A stretch of DNA of 5,754 nucleotides from CAXQRU01 sp964226685. Lineage in GTDB: Bacteria > Pseudomonadota > Gammaproteobacteria > Pseudomonadales > Cellvibrionaceae. A model generated the notes under the pieces. That model was not told where the DNA came from, searched no databases, and was given only the letters and a program-made list of their open reading frames with translations. Shown in pieces: positions 1 through 5,754 of this stretch. Where the stretch lies: assembly GCA_964226685.1 (NCBI GenBank), contig CAXQRU010000087.1:1-5754 (forward strand), in the 5' to 3' direction. The translations under genes and the position numbers were made by a program. Position 1 is the first letter of the stretch, and each line of letters begins with the position of its first letter.

Positions 1-21
1 TACACGACGCTCTTCCGATCT
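1..21 (+). other. Illumina adapter remnant (not genomic)
   Basis: These bases match, from memory, the 3' end of the Illumina TruSeq universal adapter/read-1 primer, ending in the diagnostic GCTCTTCCGATCT. The match stops exactly at base 21 and AT-rich sequence typical of the neighbouring gene follows. It is best read as untrimmed adapter at a contig edge and should be masked. The frame of the first gene happens to stay open through it, so translated adapter residues could wrongly be added to that protein. Confidence 0.95.
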
Positions 22-864
22 GGAAAAAAACCTAAGAATAACGCAAATATAGTTTGTTTTGATGTGGATGGGCTCACTGTTTTTTTAGGTGGTGCTGGAA
101 TGAATGGCGGTTACAATGAGAGATTTATGAGGTCGTTCAAAAAGGCTGGTTTTGTTAATCCCGTTTATGGTAACTATTCAGCATTTATGAGTAATGATGA
201 CTCTTCTCTTCCGCAGTTGCTTGACATGGGAGTAGATGCAACTTCTGTTGTCTTTTATAATCAATTGGAAGAAAAAGTTTTTGTATCTGGCGCCCCCATA
301 GAATGCGATTTTAGTAATCCAGTTTCTGTTAAAGAGGGGTTGTTTGGTATAAAAACTGAAGTTTTTGAAGAGCCTCCATGTCAGCAGAATGGAGAAAAAT
401 CCTTTGCTGACACTACTATCACTTATGATTTGGAGAGTCAGTTAGTTGCTGATTTTTCGTTAGATGAGCTGAGGATCCAACAGGCTCCTCCAGAGTGTGG
501 GCAATTTAATTTAATCGGCTATTCGTGGGGGGCTGTCATAGCTGCCAGAAGTGCTTATTATCATGCCAAAAAAGGCTATGAAGTAGATAATCTAGTTCTC
601 ATTGGGGCGCCTATTAACATGAGTTTGTTGACTGCGGTACGGGAGGAAAAAAATGTTGTAAATGTAATAGTATTAGATTTAACTGAGTACGGTGATCCAA
701 TATATGCTGGCATGACTGATGAAGAAATTGTAAAAAGTGTCCCTGATTTAATTAAGCAAATGGGAGATTCAACTGGGCATTTTTATTATGAAGCATCTAC
801 GCCTGAGGTGGATGAAAGAAGAGATGAGTTGGCGCAAAAGTTGTTTAACTTAGGTGTTAGATGA
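22..864 (+). CDS. Alpha/beta-hydrolase (lipase/esterase-like), 5'-partial; probable C-terminal toxin of an upstream Rhs-type protein
   Basis: The frame has no stop from the contig edge to TGA at 862-864, so this is the 3' part of a longer gene. A GTG at 64 could start a 266-residue protein, but it has no Shine-Dalgarno sequence and the in-frame codons before it (reading KKPKNNANIVCFDV) look coding. Counting from GTG64, a glycine-rich loop after the first strand (VFLGGAGMNGG, residues 6-16) resembles an oxyanion loop. LIGYSWGA carries the GxSxG elbow with Ser154. Asp205 or Asp211 (VLDLTEYGD) and His239 (STGHFYY) are in the right order for the acid and histidine of a catalytic triad. No signal peptide is visible. 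The fold and probable hydrolase activity are well supported; the substrate (perhaps membrane lipid) is not. The ATGA overlap with a small membrane protein, the AT-rich composition and the Rhs gene downstream suggest a toxin tip. A stand-alone thioesterase-like enzyme remains possible. Confidence 0.8.
   Translation, partial: GKKPKNNANIVCFDVDGLTVFLGGAGMNGGYNERFMRSFKKAGFVNPVYGNYSAFMSNDDSSLPQLLDMGVDATSVVFYNQLEEKVFVSGAPIECDFSNPVSVKEGLFGIKTEVFEEPPCQQNGEKSFADTTITYDLESQLVADFSLDELRIQQAPPECGQFNLIGYSWGAVIAARSAYYHAKKGYEVDNLVLIGAPINMSLLTAVREEKNVVNVIVLDLTEYGDPIYAGMTDEEIVKSVPDLIKQMGDSTGHFYYEASTPEVDERRDELAQKLFNLGVR
852..856 (+). promoter_or_regulatory. Weak ribosome binding site for the 861 membrane protein
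   Basis: AGGTG lies four bases before the ATG at 861, inside the end of the hydrolase gene. With the ATGA start/stop overlap it supports translational coupling, so the two proteins would be made together, as is usual for toxin-immunity pairs. Confidence 0.45.
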
Positions 865-1148
865 GGTCACGATTTTTAATACTATTTTTCATACCCATTT
901 TAGGCATCCTTTTGACATACCCATCGATCTGGCCTGACTTAGCCTCTAGTTATGAGTTGGGCTTGATTGTTTTTTTAATAAATATTGTTATAGTTGCCCT
1001 TGTTTATTCTTTCCTTATAATTGCTCCGGTTTTTCTTGTCGTTTATGTTTTTAGTCGCGAATCCATGACAAAAGTGTTGATCTTAATCATACTATTGCTT
1101 TTATATGCTTTTTGTCTTTATCGCTACAATGCATACTACATTTTTTGA
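861..1148 (+). CDS. Small polytopic membrane protein, candidate immunity protein
   Basis: This 95-residue protein is almost entirely hydrophobic. Likely membrane segments are residues 5-20, 33-64 (long enough for two passes with a tight turn near Tyr49-Ser50) and 71-87, giving three or four passes. The short N-terminus (MRSR) and the loop around residues 65-71 (SRESMTK) carry most of the charge. I recognise no named family. Its start codon overlaps the hydrolase stop (ATGA), so the two are cotranscribed and probably translationally coupled. Position directly behind a putative toxin domain is the classic place for a cognate immunity gene, and a membrane-embedded protein would suit a toxin attacking the envelope. 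That role is inferred from context only. Base composition is very AT-rich (14 G+C in the 60 bases 961-1020), unlike the Rhs gene after it. Confidence 0.75.
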   Translation: MRSRFLILFFIPILGILLTYPSIWPDLASSYELGLIVFLINIVIVALVYSFLIIAPVFLVVYVFSRESMTKVLILIILLLLYAFCLYRYNAYYIF

Positions 1149-1164
1149 TAGTCGTGTCGACTAT
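1148..1164 (+). repeat. 7-bp inverted repeat (hairpin) just after the immunity stop codon
   Basis: ATAGTCG (1148-1154) and CGACTAT (1158-1164) are perfect reverse complements separated by TGT. The hairpin begins on the last base of the stop codon at 1146-1148. No T-tract follows it on the plus strand, so it is not a standard intrinsic terminator. It may protect the transcript end, bind a protein, or be chance. Confidence 0.4.
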
Positions 1165-1246
1165 GACTACGTTGGGAATAAAAGGTGCAGCGGATGATCT
1201 GCGTCGATTAAATGTTGAGATCATTCGTGTTGATCACTCTTGTTAA
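1163..1246 (+). pseudogene. Short 27-codon frame, possibly the detached 5' end of the following Rhs gene
   Basis: From ATG1163 this frame encodes 27 residues (starting MTTLGIKGAADDLRRLNVEI and ending RVDHSC) and stops at TAA 1244-1246. The composition looks protein-like. The large Rhs frame opens at 1234, only ten bases before this stop, in the frame reached if one base were missing here. The simplest reading is that both are one protein split by a 1-base deletion, either a real mutation or an assembly/read error at low coverage near the contig edge. No good Shine-Dalgarno sequence precedes ATG1163. It could also be a non-coding leader that looks open by chance, given its short length. Confidence 0.35.
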
Positions 1247-4200
1247 CGGTTAAAAACGGTACTTACGTTGACAGACGAAGTGAATATAGTTGCACCTGGT
1301 TTATTATTCACGACCCTATTGCCGTTGCTCATCACAAAGCCAAGCCGATATTGTCTATTGGCAGTAGTGAAGAGCTAGAGGCGCAGTTTACCATCCCTGG
1401 TCAGCATACTATTATGTGTCGTCGTAAATTTGTTGGCTTAAATACTCGAAAGATCATGGATTCGAAGGCTCAGGCGACCGAAGACCTCATGTTTTTTAGT
1501 TACCCCATTCAGGCGGGCAAGGCGTGGTCGATATTGCCGCTAGATGAGAACAGTAAATACGGAGGGCTGACTGACCCAGAGGCCGGTCTAAAAGCGAATC
1601 AGCGCAGTATAGATGATCTTAAAAAAGTGACTAAAAATACCAAGATGGATCCAGACATTCGTGAGAAAAATACTAAAGAAATAGAGCAGCTAGAGGCTGG
1701 GATTGTCAGGCTAAAGAAATTACTGGATAACTCAAACGCCAAACGACGTTACCCTATCAATGCCATTGCTTCAACGGTTGCAGATAGCCAAACCATTCCG
1801 CTTCGCGCGTTCTTATACAAAAAAGGTGTCGATGAAAACTTGATAGGAAATGACGATCAGGTGTGGGTTATTGCTGAATGGACGGACTGCACCTCCACTG
1901 CGTTTTATGGTGAGTTTGAAGGTAAAGGCACGACAGACTACGACGCCATTTGCGATGCAATTTCAGAATGGGGCGACGAAAGTCAAATGCCTGAAAGTAG
2001 TATTGTTTGCAACGTTTCTGTGCCTGATAAAAATATAGAGTGGAAGGGTGAACTTCACACCAGTGGTGGGTCTACCTTGGATGCGCTGAGCAATGGACTT
2101 TTTTGGATTTCGCTAGCGGGCACGGTGCTATTGTTCGTTCCTGTTCCTGGTTCACGAGTAGCTTCTGCCTATATTTTTGCTACTGTAGCAACAACGGGCG
2201 CAGCCTCCTCTGGCATTAACATGTATCAGCGCTATCAAAAGGGCTTTTCTAACTACACAGATGACGGCCTAGACACTCTGGCCATTGCTAGCAATTTATG
2301 CGGTTTGGGTTGGTTAGCTCGTGCCAAAATCTCGTCCAAATTGAATTTAACCGCAAGCGCCAGCAACCAAGCTAGCTTAAAAGTAGGCCAGTATATGCTG
2401 TACGGGCAGATAAGCTCTGATGTGCTTTCTGGAGTTCTGTTGACAGCGACGGCGGCCGAAGAAATTCAAGCCATTATTGATAACCCCAGACTCACGGCCA
2501 GTGAAAAAATTAAAGCCGTGGCTTTAATCATTGGACCATTGGCGGCTCAGTCTGCGTTAACCGTTGTGAGTTTTAAAGGTACCAAAGAGGAGTTAGCCAA
2601 GCTCGAAGCAGGAGAGGAGGTCGAACTAGACGAGCTAAAGATCACTCAGTCATCCAATACAGCGGCTGGTCGCCAAGAAAGCACTGTGACACAACAGGTG
2701 GTGAATCGCGATATTGAGGGTGCTAGCAGCAGTAACGCCTCGTCTGATGCTAGTGCCGGCAATAAACCTGGTGATAATGCTGACGCAGCAGAAACCACCG
2801 GCGCTAGTGGCCCACCCAGTAGTAAAATTGACACCGGTGGCGAGCCGATCAGCATGATCACTGGGGAGGAAATCCTTCCCTTGCAAGATTTCACATTGCC
2901 CGGCCCACTCCCTTTTGTTTGGCAGCGTTTGTATCGAAGCAGTTTTAGTGAATATGACCGTGGACTCGGTTATGGTTGGGCTAGCCCGGTTGGTCAGCAG
3001 TTGCGAATTCAGCACGATGCGATCCACTACGAAGATAACGAAGGTCGCATCGTTTATTTTATGCCGATTGAGGTAGGCGAGCAGTGTCGTAACCGTAGCG
3101 AACAACTCACGCTCACTCGGCACGACGAGCACCATTATAGCGTTGCTCCCAGCTCAGGAATCGGGCTGCATCAGCATTTTGAGAGAGTGGATGTTACTGG
3201 TTCGGTATACCATCTTGTTCTTCAGGTACAAGGCACTCAAGCGATTGCCTTCTATTATCACCAGGCTCAACTGGTCAGTATTGTTTCAGGTCGGCACGCA
3301 CTGCAACTGGAATACGATAGCGACGGGCATATTATTAAATTAAAGCAGCTTCTGCCCGATGAGCAGTGGCGTGACGTTATGGCCTACGAATACAATAACG
3401 GTGATTTGGTCGCCGCCATTGATGCGCAAGGCCACCGCGAAACCTATGCCTATGAAAATCACGTTATCACCCAGCGCACACTTAAATCGGGTTATAGCTT
3501 TTACTTTGAGTGGGACCAATGCAGCCCCAAGGCTCGGTGTTTGCGCAACTGGGGTGATCACATTAATGGTCAGGCCACATACGACTACCACTTTCAATGG
3601 TGGCCTGAACGGCGCGAAAGCCAAGTCACGGACACTCGTGGCGCTACGATTTTTTATCGCATGAATGAAAGTGGACAACCGCTATTGATTCGCGATGCTG
3701 AGGGTGGTGAAACCCACCATCAATACGATGTCGATGGTAATAAAATATCCACCACAGACCCTCAAGGTCATACCGAATATTTTCACTATAATGAACAAGG
3801 TCACCTGACGAAGTTCACCAATAAGCAAGGCCACTCTCATTATTTTGTACTGAATGAGCACGGCCAAGCGACCCGCGTGATTCTACCTAATGGTCGTGTT
3901 TGGCAGCGCCGGTACAGCGAGCAAGGCCAGCTCACACAAGTGATTGATCCGCAAGGCAACACCACGCATTACCGTTATCACGAGCAAGGCCCGCTTGCGG
4001 CGATCACAAATGCTTTAGGGCAAACTTTTACCTATGTATGGAATGATCAGCAACAATTATTGGCGGTTCGTAATCCCAAAGGCGGCCATACTCGTTATAG
4101 TTACAATGAGCAGGGCTTGGTATCGCGTATCAAAAAGCCTGATGGCCAAAGCACTCGTTACCAGTACAATGAGCTAGGTCTGTGCATTAGCGTTACCCAG

Positions 4201-5754
4201 GCCAATGGTGAACAGACTCACTATGCTTATACCCCATTGGGGCTTTTAGAAACCATTACCGACGCTGCTGGTCACCAAACTCGCTACGAATACAATGGTC
4301 TCTCTCAAGTGGCTAAACGTATCCATCCAAACGGTCAATCACTGCACTATCATTACGACGGCGAGCGCAACCTCATCGGTCTCACTAATGAAAATGGTGA
4401 GCACTATCGGCTAGATTACGACTTAAACGAACGGCTAGTGCGAGAAATCGGTTTCGATGGTCGCCATCAAACCTATGAGTACAATGCGGCAGGGCAGTTA
4501 GTCGCTCGCCAAGCAAGAGACCACGAAGGCAAGTTGCTCAGTGAAACTCGCTACCAACGAGGAGCCAATGGTGAGTTACTGAAACAATACAATAGTGATG
4601 GCCGAGAGACCCAATTTGGTTACGATACCGATGGCCGGTTGACCCGGGCAGACAACGGTGAGCGCCGTTTAACATGGAGCTATAACGAACTAGGCTTGCT
4701 GACCGAATCCACGCAAGACGATTATCGACTTCAGTACCACTACAACGCGCTTGGCCAATGCCAAGGGCTAAGCTTACCCAATGGGCACCAAATCACTTAT
4801 CAGTTCGACGAGTTAGGAGCCTTTAGTGGCCTTCAATACCAAGAGCACATGGTCGCAGAGCTTCATCGAGATGATGGCGGCCGCGAGTTTTTAAGGCGCC
4901 ACGGCAATCAACTCGAAACTCAAAGCCACTATGACCCGCAAGGGCGGTTGAGGGCGCAGACCACACTGAAACAGCGTTATGTGAAACACAATGCAATCAC
5001 GCCCATTAGTCAGCGGCAGTACCATTACAATACCCAGGGCCAGTTAAGCCAAATTGACGATGAAATACGCGGTACCACCCAGTACCACTACGACGCGCTC
5101 AACCGGCTAACTCAGGTGAATGGCCCCCAGCCAGAGCGGTTTGTATTTGACCCTGCCAATAACCTATTGGCCATGGGAGAGGACGATGGTGCAGTCGTAG
5201 AGCAACAAGCAAACCAAGTGCAAGGCAATCGATTACGCTTTCAGGGTGATACTCATTATCAATACGATAGTCACGGCAATCGTATTGAGTCAGCGCGAGG
5301 AAAAAACCAGCGTATAAAAACACGCTACACTTATAATGCTCAGCAGCAGTTAGCTGCCATCGATGTCAATGGCCGCCAAACGACTTATCACTATGATGCT
5401 CTAGGGCGGCGAACCCGCAAAGTCAGTGCAGAGACCGTCACTGAATTTTACTGGGATGGTGATGTGCTTTTGGGTGAGCGTACCGAACACAGCCAAGACG
5501 GTGAGATCAATAGCAACGAAAAGCTCTACCTATTCGAGCCGGGTACCTTCAAGCCGATGGCAATGGTGCAGCATGGCAAGGTATACCATTATCACCTAGA
5601 CCATTTGGGTACCCCTCAAGAAATCACCAACAGCCAAGGCCAACTCGTGTGGGCTGGCCAGTTTAAGGCCTACGGTAACCTGGCGCTAAAGCGTGTTAAT
5701 GAGATAGAGAACAATTTACGCTTTCAGGGGCAGTACTTTGATGAAGAATCAGGC
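1240..5754 (+). CDS. Giant Rhs/YD-repeat polymorphic toxin protein, 3'-partial
   Basis: The frame is open from 1234 to the window end, 1505 residues from TTG1240. That start is uncertain: no ribosome site supports it, and the first in-frame ATG (1414) would cut through a domain. Residues from TTG1240: 10-65 Ig-like (Cys18, Trp20, then IPGQH with Pro53-Gly54 and Cys60); 113-170 charged coiled coil; about 170-285 beta-rich domain with further cysteines; 287-331 two hydrophobic segments, with more around 426-441; 488-533 Ser/Ala/Gly-rich linker; 535-567 the Rhs entry motif (EPISMITG, then LPGPLPFVWQRLYRS); YD repeats to about residue 1395; RHS-associated core from 1449 (HYHLDHLGTPQEI, ending FQGQYFDEESG). 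In characterised Rhs proteins the repeats form a closed cocoon around a C-terminal toxin released by self-cleavage at a DPxGLxGG-like site. That site, the toxin tip and its immunity gene lie beyond the window. No PAAR domain is visible. The hydrophobic hairpin resembles segments bound by Eag chaperones in other type VI Rhs effectors, but no such gene is present. Confidence 0.93.
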   Translation, partial: MLTVKNGTYVDRRSEYSCTWFIIHDPIAVAHHKAKPILSIGSSEELEAQFTIPGQHTIMCRRKFVGLNTRKIMDSKAQATEDLMFFSYPIQAGKAWSILPLDENSKYGGLTDPEAGLKANQRSIDDLKKVTKNTKMDPDIREKNTKEIEQLEAGIVRLKKLLDNSNAKRRYPINAIASTVADSQTIPLRAFLYKKGVDENLIGNDDQVWVIAEWTDCTSTAFYGEFEGKGTTDYDAICDAISEWGDESQMPESSIVCNVSVPDKNIEWKGELHTSGGSTLDALSNGLFWISLAGTVLLFVPVPGSRVASAYIFATVATTGAASSGINMYQRYQKGFSNYTDDGLDTLAIASNLCGLGWLARAKISSKLNLTASASNQASLKVGQYMLYGQISSDVLSGVLLTATAAEEIQAIIDNPRLTASEKIKAVALIIGPLAAQSALTVVSFKGTKEELAKLEAGEEVELDELKITQSSNTAAGRQESTVTQQVVNRDIEGASSSNASSDASAGNKPGDNADAAETTGASGPPSSKIDTGGEPISMITGEEILPLQDFTLPGPLPFVWQRLYRSSFSEYDRGLGYGWASPVGQQLRIQHDAIHYEDNEGRIVYFMPIEVGEQCRNRSEQLTLTRHDEHHYSVAPSSGIGLHQHFERVDVTGSVYHLVLQVQGTQAIAFYYHQAQLVSIVSGRHALQLEYDSDGHIIKLKQLLPDEQWRDVMAYEYNNGDLVAAIDAQGHRETYAYENHVITQRTLKSGYSFYFEWDQCSPKARCLRNWGDHINGQATYDYHFQWWPERRESQVTDTRGATIFYRMNESGQPLLIRDAEGGETHHQYDVDGNKISTTDPQGHTEYFHYNEQGHLTKFTNKQGHSHYFVLNEHGQATRVILPNGRVWQRRYSEQGQLTQVIDPQGNTTHYRYHEQGPLAAITNALGQTFTYVWNDQQQLLAVRNPKGGHTRYSYNEQGLVSRIKKPDGQSTRYQYNELGLCISVTQANGEQTHYAYTPLGLLETITDAAGHQTRYEYNGLSQVAKRIHPNGQSLHYHYDGERNLIGLTNENGEHYRLDYDLNERLVREIGFDGRHQTYEYNAAGQLVARQARDHEGKLLSETRYQRGANGELLKQYNSDGRETQFGYDTDGRLTRADNGERRLTWSYNELGLLTESTQDDYRLQYHYNALGQCQGLSLPNGHQITYQFDELGAFSGLQYQEHMVAELHRDDGGREFLRRHGNQLETQSHYDPQGRLRAQTTLKQRYVKHNAITPISQRQYHYNTQGQLSQIDDEIRGTTQYHYDALNRLTQVNGPQPERFVFDPANNLLAMGEDDGAVVEQQANQVQGNRLRFQGDTHYQYDSHGNRIESARGKNQRIKTRYTYNAQQQLAAIDVNGRQTTYHYDALGRRTRKVSAETVTEFYWDGDVLLGERTEHSQDGEINSNEKLYLFEPGTFKPMAMVQHGKVYHYHLDHLGTPQEITNSQGQLVWAGQFKAYGNLALKRVNEIENNLRFQGQYFDEESG
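2701..2838 (+). other. Low-complexity linker inside the Rhs protein
   Basis: This segment encodes about 46 residues rich in Ser, Ala, Gly, Asn and Asp (for example GASSSNASSDASAG), with few hydrophobic residues apart from its ends. It separates the Ig-like/coiled-coil/hydrophobic N-terminal region from the Rhs entry motif and is probably a disordered hinge between the delivery module and the cocoon. Confidence 0.7.
3301..5424 (+). repeat. YD (Rhs) repeat array encoded in the Rhs gene
   Basis: Translation shows a run of roughly 20-residue units of the form YxYNxxGxLxxxxxxxGxxT. Examples are LEYDSDGHIIKL, FHYNEQGHLTKF, YSYNEQGLVSRI, YQYNELGLCISV, YHYNALGQCQGL, YHYNTQGQLSQI and YHYDALGRRTRK. 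Units in the middle prefer NEQG/NEHG/NELG where the textbook form is DxxG. At DNA level the units are diverged; the closest pair noticed is 4732-4752 against 5080-5100 (QYHYNAL and QYHYDAL), differing at only two bases. The array builds the beta-cocoon wall. Confidence 0.92.
5581..5754 (+). other. RHS repeat-associated core domain, truncated by window end
   Basis: The encoded residues (YHYHLDHLGTPQEI, VWAGQFKAYGN and LRFQGQYFDEESG) are the most conserved stretch of Rhs proteins. Family members normally continue with an LxYNRxRYYDP segment and a DPxGLxGG cleavage motif within a few dozen residues, then an unrelated toxin. The window stops right after DEESG, so toxin type cannot be told from this sequence. 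Confidence 0.9.

Noticed and set aside
1148..1180. Intrinsic terminator after the immunity gene
   Set aside because: The hairpin is short and is not followed by a run of T; the T-run at 1141-1146 precedes it instead.
1200..1245. Sigma-70 promoter (TTGAGA at 1215, TCTTGT at 1238)
   Set aside because: The spacing is 17 bases but the -10 match is poor, and the -10 would overlap the putative TTG start; not supportable.
1232..1262. Programmed -1 frameshift joining the 27-codon frame to the Rhs frame
   Set aside because: The A-run at 1252-1256 lies after the TAA at 1244, so ribosomes would stop first, and the codons before the stop do not form a slippery heptamer.
1850..2038. 62-codon forward frame
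   Set aside because: Out-of-frame within the Rhs N-terminal region, where the main frame reads as a coherent beta-rich domain.
2646..3135. Two overlapping reverse-strand open frames of 82 and 161 codons
   Set aside because: They lie wholly inside the Rhs gene in antisense, have low-complexity or unlikely composition and no ribosome binding site; they are shadows of the coding strand.
3143..3343. 66-codon forward frame
   Set aside because: Out-of-frame shadow inside the Rhs gene.
3340..3867. Open frames of 112 and 61 codons on the reverse strand and 101 codons in another forward frame
   Set aside because: All overlap the well-supported YD-repeat frame, whose motifs continue without a break; no independent start signals.
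5099..5323. Reverse-strand open frame of 74 codons
   Set aside because: Antisense to the Rhs repeat/core region, with no recognisable domain or start site.
3301..5424. CRISPR-like or tandem DNA repeat
   Set aside because: The periodicity is in the protein (YD repeats); the DNA units are diverged and contiguous, without constant repeats and spacers.

Overview
This window appears to be an end-of-contig fragment of a polymorphic-toxin (Rhs/YD-repeat) locus. Codon use, layout and the Rhs signature motifs fit a gammaproteobacterium, possibly marine, but no taxonomic marker gene is present and that assignment is weak. The first 21 bases match the 3' end of the standard Illumina sequencing adapter from memory, so genomic sequence probably starts at base 22.

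Layout: (1) 22-864, the 3' part of a coding region whose frame is open back to the contig edge. It encodes an alpha/beta-hydrolase with a G-Y-S-W-G nucleophile elbow and a plausible Ser-Asp-His triad. (2) 861-1148, a 95-residue, very hydrophobic membrane protein that overlaps the hydrolase by ATGA. The pair looks like a lipase/esterase-type toxin (probably the C-terminal end of an upstream Rhs or similar protein) with its membrane immunity protein. (3) 1149-1239, a short gap with a 7-bp hairpin right after the stop codon, plus a 27-codon frame (1163-1246) that looks like the displaced start of the next gene. (4) About 1240-5754, a giant Rhs protein that stays open to the window end: an Ig-like N-terminal domain, a coiled coil, a beta-rich domain, a hydrophobic hairpin, a low-complexity linker, the Rhs entry motif, about 2.1 kb of YD repeats and most of the RHS-associated core domain. 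It is cut off before the self-cleavage site, so its own C-terminal toxin and immunity gene lie outside the window.

The first 1.15 kb (toxin/immunity pair) is clearly AT-richer than the Rhs gene, as expected where fast-exchanging toxin tips are attached to conserved Rhs shells. Both contig edges fall at Rhs-type junctions, consistent with an assembly broken by several near-identical Rhs cores in one genome. Known Rhs proteins form a beta-cocoon that encapsulates a toxin tip, often delivered by type VI secretion. No PAAR, VgrG or chaperone gene is visible here, so the export route is inferred only.
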